The notes under the pieces: model-generated | What the model was told of the DNA's origin: nothing | The model's input: only the letters and a program-made list of their open reading frames with translations | The model's database searches: none | Shown: positions 27,259 to 35,569 of the stretch, in pieces | Layout: each line of letters starts with the position of its first letter | How positions within the stretch are numbered: position 1 is the stretch's first letter | Position numbers and translations under genes: made by a program | DNA from: Crocinitomicaceae bacterium | GTDB taxonomy: Bacteria; Bacteroidota; Bacteroidia; Flavobacteriales_G; Salibacteraceae | Direction of reading: 5' to 3' | Length of the DNA stretch: 64,000 bases | Assembly: GCA_002713215.1 (NCBI GenBank) | Contig: PAVO01000019.1 | Location: forward strand, 310,001-374,000

Positions 27259-27723
27259 TTACATTGCTTGCAATTGCTCAAAAGTCAATCGGGCATTTAA
27301 CCATTCGTTGCCGTACTGTGTTCCGTATTTATCGTAAAAATTAATGGCGGCTTCGTTCCAATCCAACACCTGCCACTCGAAGCGGGAAACCTTTTCTTTT
27401 TTAGCAATCTGTAGTACTTCCTCAAACAGCAAAGTGCCAATACCATTTTTCCTGAGATGTTCTTTTACAATAAGGTCTTCCAAATGAATGGACTTGCCCT
27501 TCCAGGTACTGTATTTGTAGAAGTAGAGTGCTATTCCAACAATTTTACCGTCTTGTTCTGCAACGATAAAATCAAAGAGTTTATTATCACCAAAGCCATC
27601 CTTTAAGAGTATTTCTTCAGTCATGATAACCTCTTCTTCAGCCTTTTCAAACTTGGCCAATTCCTTAATCAATTCAAGCAATTGGGTTATGTCTTCCTCT
27701 GTTCCTTTTCTAATTTGAGGCAT
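27259..27723 (-). CDS. GNAT N-acetyltransferase, diamine-acetyltransferase-like
   Basis: Acetyl-CoA-dependent transferase of 154 aa. It resembles spermidine/spermine and thialysine acetyltransferases: ALYFYKYSTWKGKSIHLEDL, the CoA loop RKNGIGTLLFEEV, and the closing RFEWQVLDWNEAAINFYDKYG. The likely acceptor is a small amine, but the exact one is open. It lies between rfbA and the lipid-like operon; a near-consensus -7 box (TAGTTTCG, minus strand, 27741-27748) gives it its own promoter. Confidence 0.85.
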   Translation of the reverse strand: MPQIRKGTEEDITQLLELIKELAKFEKAEEEVIMTEEILLKDGFGDNKLFDFIVAEQDGKIVGIALYFYKYSTWKGKSIHLEDLIVKEHLRKNGIGTLLFEEVLQIAKKEKVSRFEWQVLDWNEAAINFYDKYGTQYGNEWLNARLTFEQLQAM

Positions 27724-27784
27724 TTGATATAATTTTTTTGCGAAACTACTCTAACGTAATGATTCAATGGATGAAACGGTGTAA

Positions 27785-29278
27785 TTACTTAAGTACGGTC
27801 TTCAATTTTTCATAGTCGATTTTCGAATTGTGTCTGGGGTCCATTGGGATTTTTGCAAGTATTGAAATTCTGTTATGCCTAATTCCATGAACAAGCTCTT
27901 TTACTTTTTCCTTAGCGAGCTTAGATTGAACGACAAGTACTACGTCATTCTTGATTTTAATTACCGTGCCGACTTCAATTCCTTCTATAGCCTGTACTTG
28001 GTTTTCAATTATAAATGGAGAAATTATTTCGTTATTGGAATGAATGAGTTGCTTACACCGACCCGTTAAAAATAGTTCTTCGTTTTGAGTGTATCCGCTG
28101 TCTCCGGTACGATGCCATATTTTGTCATCAACGATGATTTTGTTTTGACGAAACGCTTCTTCATTATTAAAATATTGTTTGAGAACATGAGGCCCTTCAA
28201 CGATTATTTCTCCAATTTCACCTTCTTCAAGTTCTAGCTGATCCAATTCAGATTCACTGCTGACCACAATCGCTCCTTCTTCAATAGCAATTATTTTAAC
28301 CTGAGCTTTGTGGTATGGGATACCAACAGGCAACCCTTTATCCAGTTGTTTATTCGTTGCCAATTCCTTAGCGGAGATTGAACTTATTGGTTCTGCCTCG
28401 GTAGAGCCGTATACGATTTTTGATTCTGTTTTGGGAAAGGCATCACAATAGAGTTTAGCTTCAGTTGGAAATACAGGAGCTCCTCCTGTAAATACCTTGT
28501 CCAGTTTTGGGAAATTGAGCTTATTCTCTTTTGAATATTCAGCTACTTTTTTGATGAAGAAGGGAGAAGCGGTTATTCGGGTTACTCCATTTTTTTGAAG
28601 TTGACTTGCAATTTTGGAGGGATTTAAGGAATTAGGCTTGGTCATTTTGAAGTTTGCAATTACCGATGTACATCCTACACCCAGGTTAACAAAAAGCACA
28701 ATAGGCAACACCGGCATGTCAATATCGGTTTCACTGGGGTCGATTTCATCAAGTAGAGCGTTGAACTGTTCGTTTAAAAAACCATGTGACCGCAAAGCAG
28801 CTTTTGGAGTTCCGGTGCTTCCTGTAGTAAAAGTGATTAATGCAGGAGTTTCGGCCTCTACTTTCTCCATAGTTGGAAGCCCTTGCTCCATTTTGGTTAG
28901 GTTTAATTTGATTGGAATTCTTCTTAACGGAGCTGAAAACCAAGAAAACGCGGTTGCTTTAAACCCTCCAATAAAACCACGGCATCGGGCAATTTCGCAG
29001 CACAACTCCAACCTTTTCATGCTCACCCATTCGTCCAGAAATACAGCTGTGGCGCCAATGTAAAAAAGCGCAAGTACAATTCGATACAGGTTTATGCTCA
29101 TGGGGGCAAAAACCAATACCCGGTCACCTTTTTTAAGTCCCTTTGATTTAAAGTAAGCTGCGGTCTGAATTACTTGCTTATTAAGTTCCTCGTAGGATAT
29201 CTTCTTATCCAATTCAATAATCGCAGTATGGTTGGGATACTTTTTAGCTGCGTTTAGAAAGAGATTTACAATATTCAT
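27785..29278 (-). CDS. AMP-dependent ligase, OleC-like
   Basis: Adenylate-forming enzyme of 497 aa that would activate a fatty or hydroxy-fatty acid. The ATP loop is ITFTTGSTGTPKAAL at 148-162. YGSTEAEPIS is the adenylate motif, WHRTGDSG the hinge region, and the C-terminal catalytic Lys lies in NSKIDYEKL. The block GGAPVFPTEAKLY with TEAEPISSISAKEL, and the short helix LDEWVSMKRLELCCEIA, recall OleC-type ligases that close beta-lactones; this comparison is from memory. It is the last gene of the seven-gene operon and overlaps the preceding gene by 4 bases. Confidence 0.82.
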   Translation of the reverse strand: MNIVNLFLNAAKKYPNHTAIIELDKKISYEELNKQVIQTAAYFKSKGLKKGDRVLVFAPMSINLYRIVLALFYIGATAVFLDEWVSMKRLELCCEIARCRGFIGGFKATAFSWFSAPLRRIPIKLNLTKMEQGLPTMEKVEAETPALITFTTGSTGTPKAALRSHGFLNEQFNALLDEIDPSETDIDMPVLPIVLFVNLGVGCTSVIANFKMTKPNSLNPSKIASQLQKNGVTRITASPFFIKKVAEYSKENKLNFPKLDKVFTGGAPVFPTEAKLYCDAFPKTESKIVYGSTEAEPISSISAKELATNKQLDKGLPVGIPYHKAQVKIIAIEEGAIVVSSESELDQLELEEGEIGEIIVEGPHVLKQYFNNEEAFRQNKIIVDDKIWHRTGDSGYTQNEELFLTGRCKQLIHSNNEIISPFIIENQVQAIEGIEVGTVIKIKNDVVLVVQSKLAKEKVKELVHGIRHNRISILAKIPMDPRHNSKIDYEKLKTVLK

Positions 29279-30303
29279 AGCTTTAGTCCGTACAGCGGGT
29301 AGTTTTTATGGTAACCGCTGCCTTTTGCATACTTTTCAGAGATCAACCTCGAAGCATTGTCATTTATCATAAAGGCATGAATTACCTTTTCATAGCCTTG
29401 TTCTTTAGCAATTTGAACGGTTTTTCCGGCTAAATAACTTCCTATTCCTTTGAAAGGAGAAGTTCGCTTTCTGGCCATTGATTTAATAATTAATGTTTTG
29501 CTTGGTTTTATTGAATCATAGTGGTCAGGGATAGAGAAAATAAAAGCTTGAATTTCTCCAAGCTTGTCTTCAACAATCCAAACCAATTCCGGATCGATTA
29601 GCGATTTTATTTTTAGGTATTTCGATACAAATTCAGAAGTGGTAATTGGGGTAAACAGAAAATTGGCAGAAAAAGCTTTGAGGCTAAAAGTGGCAATTTT
29701 ATAGAGTTCATTTTCTAAATCATTGAGGTTTAAATTTCGAAACACGGCTCCCTGGTTCAGGTACATTTGCTCAAATTTCTTTAATCGTTCCTCTTCCACA
29801 TTAAGTTCTTCATCCAGGTTCGAGAAATACTGGGAAATGGGAGAAAATCCAAAGTCAATAAAATGTTGGTTGTAATAAGCGTGGTGATAGGGCTCCATAA
29901 AGAAATTAGGTTGGTCATTGTCCATACTAAATCGGTGGTTGTTCCATGTGGATCCCTCCATGGGTCCAATCAGAAAATCGTACCCCTTCAATTGTGCCAT
30001 CCGCTTGGCATTATCTAATAAAGCATGAGAAGCATTAGGATCGTTCACGCATTCATAACTACCAATGCAGGCTGCGAATTGTCCATCGATCATTAAGTTT
30101 TCGTTTTCATAAAATGCAAAGCGACCAATGGCCTTGTCACTATCAAGTAGTACATAACATCCTTCCAAATGGGTTTTCACGGGGTCATGGCCCAATATAA
30201 ACCGTTGGCTGTTTTGGGGATAGAGTTTTTTAGGCAGGTTGTAGAATAAATCAAAATGTTCTTGACCCGGCTTTGTTTTCAATATTTTGTATGAAGAACT
30301 CAT
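29275..30303 (-). CDS. GNAT-fold acyltransferase-like protein
   Basis: Protein of 342 aa that looks like a double GNAT fold of the YghO type. The second half has KTLIIKSMARKRTSPFKGIG followed by SYLAGKTVQIAKEQGYEKVIH, a plausible acyl-CoA loop and its helix. The first half carries FIGGFE-like elements (AIGRFAFYENENLMIDGQFAACIGSYEC) and GPMEGSTWNNHRFSM. The acceptor is unknown. Overlaps of 4 bases on both sides tie it to the membrane kinase-like gene before it and the AMP ligase after it, so acyl transfer within the same pathway is a fair inference. Confidence 0.7.
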   Translation of the reverse strand: MSSSYKILKTKPGQEHFDLFYNLPKKLYPQNSQRFILGHDPVKTHLEGCYVLLDSDKAIGRFAFYENENLMIDGQFAACIGSYECVNDPNASHALLDNAKRMAQLKGYDFLIGPMEGSTWNNHRFSMDNDQPNFFMEPYHHAYYNQHFIDFGFSPISQYFSNLDEELNVEEERLKKFEQMYLNQGAVFRNLNLNDLENELYKIATFSLKAFSANFLFTPITTSEFVSKYLKIKSLIDPELVWIVEDKLGEIQAFIFSIPDHYDSIKPSKTLIIKSMARKRTSPFKGIGSYLAGKTVQIAKEQGYEKVIHAFMINDNASRLISEKYAKGSGYHKNYPLYGLKL

Positions 30304-30977
30304 ATTATCGTAAACTCCTTTAAGGTAATAAGCGCAACCACGGCACCAGTTGGTATGGTTAGGTTATCCCAACCGTTGTGTGTTAGCGCTTCTGCAAATA
30401 CCGTAACGAGAGCCACACTCGTTGAAACCAACAATACCTGATAACTTGTAAAGCTCTCCAGGTTTATTAAGAGTAATGCACAAGTAAGAAAAGCAACCAC
30501 AACAAAGCCCAATGAACCACAGAGTGTTTTGGTTTGCCCCAAAACTGTATAGGGCCTCCAGCACCATTTTTTTCCAAGGAGGGCTGCTACTGGGTCTGCA
30601 ATGGCCAACACCAAAATGGGGATGTAATAAAATATATATTGATTGTAATTGGCGTAAATCAGGTAGCACGAATAAACTATTACGGGGTAAAGAAAGCTTC
30701 CCCTGGTGACCCGGTCAACCGCATTTATAGCCGGAAGAAGTTTCCAGACCTGGCTAGCGATAAGTATAATTAGAAAACTGCCACACAAAGCCAGGACCAA
30801 CCAGTGATTCCCAATTAAAGGTGGGAATAACATGGTAAGTAGCCCCGTAACAAGATGAACGTATTTTCTTGTTATTTCCGCATCAATGCTTTTGATGTGG
30901 TAGAGCCATTCGGCACTTGCAAAGAGTGCAAGGAAGGCAATGGCCAAATACAAGGTATTGATAAAGCTAGGACTCAT
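30300..30977 (-). CDS. Phytol/dolichol kinase-like membrane protein
   Basis: Integral membrane protein of 225 aa with about seven helices. The pattern RKYVHLVTGLLTMLFPPL near residue 37, ADPVAALLGKKWC near 135, and TKTLCGSLGFVVVAF mark the CTP-dependent polyprenol/phytol kinase and CDP-lipid synthase superfamily. The C-terminal EALTHNGWDNLTIP is also typical. It could phosphorylate an isoprenoid alcohol or make a CDP-activated lipid. Neighbouring UbiA and HMG-CoA reductase genes favour an isoprenoid substrate. It overlaps both neighbours by 4 bases. Confidence 0.8.
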   Translation of the reverse strand: MSPSFINTLYLAIAFLALFASAEWLYHIKSIDAEITRKYVHLVTGLLTMLFPPLIGNHWLVLALCGSFLIILIASQVWKLLPAINAVDRVTRGSFLYPVIVYSCYLIYANYNQYIFYYIPILVLAIADPVAALLGKKWCWRPYTVLGQTKTLCGSLGFVVVAFLTCALLLINLESFTSYQVLLVSTSVALVTVFAEALTHNGWDNLTIPTGAVVALITLKEFTII

Positions 30978-32059
30978 TGCTTCACATCAATATTTACACT
31001 GGAGTAAAAGAAACCATTGTCCTTTTTCGTCAGTTTTTCGGAAGATTTCTGGTCTTTGTTTAACTCCTGAATCACCCGTGACATTTGCCTGTCGACCATT
31101 AAATTCCAATAAGCAAAACGAGCGCCTTTATTTGAGTTTTCAACCAGGTTTTGGGAAACCGCTTGAAATACTTCGGGATTCATGTATTCAAAAATATTCG
31201 ACAAGTTGAATTTATCGAAATCGGAGAATTTATTGAAGGCATCTTCTGCCAGCCCATGATAAGTTGTAAGCCGATCTATCCGCGATTTTATGATTTCAAA
31301 ATTAGATTCCCGGGCATAGTAAGGTAGTTCCGTTTCAAAACTTCCCTTCATAATGAATTGAAGAAAATAATTGTTTTGGCTTGCAATAGAACTTAGGTGG
31401 TCTTTTGACTGGTTCAGAATAAAGGTAGAAACTGGAATTTTCACCTCTTTTAAAAAGGCGGGGTCTCTGCCAAACCGTCCCATTACAAATTTGCTGAAGA
31501 ACAAGTTGAAGAGTAACCTCCAACGCCAGTTGTTCCAGGTTGAATGAAAGAACCGGACTTGTTCCTCTTCTGTTTTGATTGTAAAGAGTTGATCCACGTT
31601 TTTTTGAGTATGAACCAGTGGTAAGATTTTGGTTCTAAATAGCTGAAAGTACTTTTCGAACTTCCCCTGATAGATTATTCCATTCTCAATTTCAGAGATT
31701 CTCAAAGTCCAAAAGTCATTTATATCAGGCTCCAGGTTTTGGGCTACTTTGGAATAAAGAGCCTTTCTTCTCGCCGATTTCTGGAAACCCAGGAATTCAA
31801 GAAACTTGCGGTAGTCGAGCGATTTAAAAGCTGCTTTTTTTAGTTCGATTAAATACAGCTGAACCAAATTGATATCCACTGCAACAACTATCGCAGGGTC
31901 GTTAACCAACAGAGAAAAGCTATTGTCTCCGGCAGAACCAATGGAAAAAACCCGATCATTGGGCTGAACTTGTAAGCCATCCAGAAGAACATCCGCATCT
32001 TCCCAGCAATTGGCATAGCGGATATAATTGTGACGAATTTTCTCCAATTGATCACCCAT
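30974..32059 (-). CDS. DUF3419 / BtaA-like SAM aminocarboxypropyl transferase
   Basis: Protein of 361 aa of the DUF3419 family. Its known member BtaA moves the 3-amino-3-carboxypropyl group of S-adenosylmethionine onto diacylglycerol, the first step to betaine lipids. The N-terminus YIRYANCWEDADVLLDGL and the SAM loop VFSIGSAGDNSFSLL (37-51) are diagnostic, and AVDINLVQLYLIELKKAA binds the ribose. A long helical part follows. No BtaB-type N-methyltransferase is found nearby. It overlaps the dikinase by 8 bases and the kinase-like gene by 4. Confidence 0.85.
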   Translation of the reverse strand: MGDQLEKIRHNYIRYANCWEDADVLLDGLQVQPNDRVFSIGSAGDNSFSLLVNDPAIVVAVDINLVQLYLIELKKAAFKSLDYRKFLEFLGFQKSARRKALYSKVAQNLEPDINDFWTLRISEIENGIIYQGKFEKYFQLFRTKILPLVHTQKNVDQLFTIKTEEEQVRFFHSTWNNWRWRLLFNLFFSKFVMGRFGRDPAFLKEVKIPVSTFILNQSKDHLSSIASQNNYFLQFIMKGSFETELPYYARESNFEIIKSRIDRLTTYHGLAEDAFNKFSDFDKFNLSNIFEYMNPEVFQAVSQNLVENSNKGARFAYWNLMVDRQMSRVIQELNKDQKSSEKLTKKDNGFFYSSVNIDVKQ

Positions 32060-34634
32060 TGTTTAGGATTTTAATTTTACCCGTACTTCCGTCCATTTCA
32101 ATTTCATCACCGGTTTTTAGGGTTCTCAACAAACCACTAACACTAACAATGCAAGGGATCCCCATTTCCCTGGATACTATGGCAGAGTGACTTAGTAAAC
32201 TTCCTCGTTCAACAATAATAGCTGAAGCAGTAGGAAATAAGGTAACCCATCCAGGGTCAGTACTCGAAGTAACTAAAACGTCTCCATTTAATGAATCAAT
32301 GCTATTGGGGTCCAATACCATCTGTACTTTAGCTTTTACTCGTCCAGGGCAACATCCTATACCGCTGAGGTCTCCAGAAATGGGTTCAAGTTTTTCTTTG
32401 GAATAAATGTATTGATCGCTGAAATCATTGCCATAAGTGAAAAACCGTTCCTCGGGAATAGGTTGCTCTTTGTAAGAAGAGAAATCTGATTTTCGATCAT
32501 TGATTTTGGATTTTAATGCATCGGAAAATTGATGGTTCTCCAGTTGTTTAATTTCTCCCAGCTTCAAATAAAAAATATCCCTGGGGTTAGCCAAAAGCCC
32601 ATTTTCCGAAAGTTTGTTTCCCAGGGCACTGAACATGGTACGAACCATTCCAAACCCCCTGGTTCTTTCGTACCTAAGGTTTTCACGATTGCTTACCAGG
32701 TCCCTCGCTTTGTTTAGTACGTAGTAGAACCATCGTTTTTTTATCGGCTTTCCTTGTAGCTTTTCGTTTATTGTGGATTCAGCAGAACTCCTCAACTTGG
32801 AATCCAAACCGGAATGAGTTTTTTTCTTCGTGATTTTTTGCTCTACATAGGATTTAATAACCTTGACAAACAGGACGGGGTTTTGAGAGTAGGAAATTGT
32901 TTCCAATTTTAATTCTCCCACACACCGCTCTCCAAATTTGGCAATGTAGGAGTCTATTTCGGTTTTAATTTCAGGATATTTATTGGTGCTTAGTTCTTCC
33001 CATATTTTGTCCGGAGTGTTGTTATTGAAAAGGTCATTGGCCGATTCATTATCCATAACCTTTTTTGCAATTTCAATGCTACGGTGAATCGGTTCAACCG
33101 AAATTATATCCCGGCTTCCGCATAGTAGGTCGTTATGGATATTCGGTTCATCAGGACAAAGTTTTTTCGTTTGCTTTTGAAGTATTCCAAACCAGATCAT
33201 AGCAAAAAAATCGTTGATAAGCGGAGCCTTCCATTCCAATAGCAAGGTCTTTTCAAACTCATTGTACTTAGCGATTATTTCGGTAGGGCTAAGCTGGTCA
33301 AAGTCCATTGAATGATATCGATTCATTACCCCATTTAAGTGGGCCATAAATCGTTTTCGTTCTTTAGAAAGGTTACGTTGAAGTCGAATCATTTTAAACA
33401 CCATGAGTACAATCCGTAGCCAGGCCTGCCCCTTGCTCATTTTGTAATCTTCCTCAAGTTCAAACCGTTCTTTTACGCCCATCATGTTTTCCATGTATTC
33501 GGCGTTGAGTTTGTACCCCGGGAGCATAGCAAGCATTTTATACCAGCTTAGTAGGTTATAATAAACCCGGCCTCTAACCAGTCCAAGAGTATTGGCAAAA
33601 ACGTTGGCATGTTGTTCTATTTCATTCTCTTTAACTCCCATCAAACCAACGAACTGCCGGTATACCATTTCATACATTTTCAGGATAAATGAAAAGGTGA
33701 GGGGTGTTGTTATTCCCGGGTAGGACTCAACTATGTTGCTGTTGTCCCATAAGGTATACTCTCCTTGTTTTTTTCGGGACGTAATTGGGCGGGTTTGCAA
33801 CAGGTAAAGTTGATGGTTGTAATAGGCAAACTCAATGTCCTGTGGTGACCCAATTTTATTTTCGAGACGGTCCAATAAGGCGGCTATTTCATTGACCTGT
33901 TTATCGTTGATTGAAGGTAAATCTTGTTTTTCCTTTTCTACAGCAACTGTTACAATACCCGAGTTATTATTCGCAACAACGGCATGGGTTTTCTTAACTA
34001 AGGTTTGCGTTATTTCACCTGAATTAAATGTAAACGTATCCGCATCGAGTTCTCCGGAAACCAACCCTTCTCCTAATCCATAAACCGAAGAAATCACTTT
34101 GCTTCTGGGGTCACCTGAAACCGGGTCCATACCAAATGCAACTCCAGAAACTTCAGACGGAATCATTTCTTGAATAATGACACCTATTCCAAATTGTTCA
34201 GGCAAATCATTTTCTCGTCTATAATTTAGTACGCGTTCTGAAACCACCGAATTCCATACCGCTTTTATTTTTTCTTCAAGCTGGTCATATGGAACATGAA
34301 GGAATGTATCGAACTGTCCGGCAAATGAAAAAAGCTTACCGTCTTCGTCGAGTGCCGAAGAGCGTACTGCGTATGATTTTGATTGATAATTGTCGTCGAA
34401 AAAAGATTGAATATCTTCTAGTAGTTCTTTGGGGACGGTGACCCTGGAAAGCTCTTTTTTGGCCTCGTCTACATCGGTTGAACTCAATTGGTCCATTAAA
34501 ACGTTGCTCGGAATTACTGTCCAATCTGGAATTTTGACACCCAGTTTTTCTAGCTGGAATAAGTTTGATGCTTTTCCTCCAACCAAATCGAGAGGGAATT
34601 CATCCGAGTTTTTATGTGCCAAAAAGTCGCTCAA
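32052..34634 (-). CDS. Rifampin-phosphotransferase-like dikinase
   Basis: Soluble 860-aa enzyme with the order ATP-grasp domain (about 1-320), large helical middle (320-750) and phosphohistidine domain (755-860). The first shows GGKASNLFQLEKLGVKIPD, SYAVRSSALDEDG and IIQEMIPSEVSGVAFG. The last carries the catalytic His in RGSLLSHSAIVSREMGIPC. The PEP/pyruvate barrel of PEP synthase is missing, and length and layout equal rifampin phosphotransferase. Such enzymes split ATP to AMP and two phosphates, one of which goes to a hydroxyl of a small molecule. The start is TTG overlapping the UbiA stop (TTGA). The acceptor here is unknown. Confidence 0.85.
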   Translation of the reverse strand: MSDFLAHKNSDEFPLDLVGGKASNLFQLEKLGVKIPDWTVIPSNVLMDQLSSTDVDEAKKELSRVTVPKELLEDIQSFFDDNYQSKSYAVRSSALDEDGKLFSFAGQFDTFLHVPYDQLEEKIKAVWNSVVSERVLNYRRENDLPEQFGIGVIIQEMIPSEVSGVAFGMDPVSGDPRSKVISSVYGLGEGLVSGELDADTFTFNSGEITQTLVKKTHAVVANNNSGIVTVAVEKEKQDLPSINDKQVNEIAALLDRLENKIGSPQDIEFAYYNHQLYLLQTRPITSRKKQGEYTLWDNSNIVESYPGITTPLTFSFILKMYEMVYRQFVGLMGVKENEIEQHANVFANTLGLVRGRVYYNLLSWYKMLAMLPGYKLNAEYMENMMGVKERFELEEDYKMSKGQAWLRIVLMVFKMIRLQRNLSKERKRFMAHLNGVMNRYHSMDFDQLSPTEIIAKYNEFEKTLLLEWKAPLINDFFAMIWFGILQKQTKKLCPDEPNIHNDLLCGSRDIISVEPIHRSIEIAKKVMDNESANDLFNNNTPDKIWEELSTNKYPEIKTEIDSYIAKFGERCVGELKLETISYSQNPVLFVKVIKSYVEQKITKKKTHSGLDSKLRSSAESTINEKLQGKPIKKRWFYYVLNKARDLVSNRENLRYERTRGFGMVRTMFSALGNKLSENGLLANPRDIFYLKLGEIKQLENHQFSDALKSKINDRKSDFSSYKEQPIPEERFFTYGNDFSDQYIYSKEKLEPISGDLSGIGCCPGRVKAKVQMVLDPNSIDSLNGDVLVTSSTDPGWVTLFPTASAIIVERGSLLSHSAIVSREMGIPCIVSVSGLLRTLKTGDEIEMDGSTGKIKILNNG

Positions 34635-35569
34635 AACAAAAGCTTATTTATCATTGGTATTGCTCCAAGCGACAGGTACATGAGCGCCGTCCAGCCAGCC
34701 GATGCATATTCGATAAGCTTACTGGTTTTATCATTTTGTTTACCAAAAAATGACCAGGACCACCCAGGTAGAGAGAAAATGATGAATACCACACCAAACA
34801 CTGCTATTGAGAGGCTTCCATAGCCTGCATAGTTAGAAGCACCAATGGCAAGAAGCATGGTCACAAACATGAGTGCCAGCCAAACCAAAACCCCTCCCCG
34901 AGTGCCATACATTCCGGTATAAGAAACAACGCCCTCTTCTTCGGATTCAGGTGTTCTTATTTTTCGTCCAAACTCCAGCACCAACCCATTCATGTACGAT
35001 ACACAAAAGAACCAAGCCAGGCCCTGGTGGGGAGATGCCCCTTCTAATAACCAATCCAACCCACTCGAATAAATGTCAATTAAAGGGATGATAAACATGT
35101 GCGATGTGATGTAGATAATTTGCCTTTTTTTGAGCCATTCGGGCACAAAAAACTCAACAGCCATTAATAATAAATAGGCAAGCACTATTCCATAAAGTAG
35201 GAGCATTTGCAGTTGGAACAGGGCAATGATGGCAATTTGAATAATGGCCACAATCCAACCGATGGTTTTTAGTTCCTTTAATGAAATAAGGCCTCTTGGT
35301 ACAGGTAAGTACTTTCGGTACTTAGCATCGTCTTCTTTGTCTTTAAATTCATCGAAAACGCGAACCAAAAAGAACAAGGTAACCGTTGCAAAAATTCCAA
35401 TCAAAAAGTCCTTCCAAGAAATAAATCCGGTTTGGTTCCTACAGATTCTTGAATAGGATACCGCAGAAAATGTAAAAGCACTAATCATTAGCCCATGAGC
35501 TAAAAATGGAAAGCGCTCCTTTTGGTAAATGTAAAATCGCCTGAGAAAGGGAAGGTTATTTTCCTGCAT
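34631..35569 (-). CDS. UbiA-like membrane prenyltransferase
   Basis: Membrane protein of 312 aa with eight or nine helices; I choose ATG 35569 over the GTG one codon before. The aspartate-rich site that binds prenyl diphosphate through magnesium is Asp73, Asp77 and Asp81 in RVFDEFKDKEDD, followed by KYLPVPRGLISLKEL. The second aspartate site is less clear, with IDIYSSGLDWLLEG and RKIRTPESEEEG as candidates. It belongs to a branch of the UbiA family without a characterised member known to me. It overlaps HMG-CoA reductase by 14 bases. Confidence 0.78.
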   Translation of the reverse strand: MQENNLPFLRRFYIYQKERFPFLAHGLMISAFTFSAVSYSRICRNQTGFISWKDFLIGIFATVTLFFLVRVFDEFKDKEDDAKYRKYLPVPRGLISLKELKTIGWIVAIIQIAIIALFQLQMLLLYGIVLAYLLLMAVEFFVPEWLKKRQIIYITSHMFIIPLIDIYSSGLDWLLEGASPHQGLAWFFCVSYMNGLVLEFGRKIRTPESEEEGVVSYTGMYGTRGGVLVWLALMFVTMLLAIGASNYAGYGSLSIAVFGVVFIIFSLPGWSWSFFGKQNDKTSKLIEYASAGWTALMYLSLGAIPMINKLLF

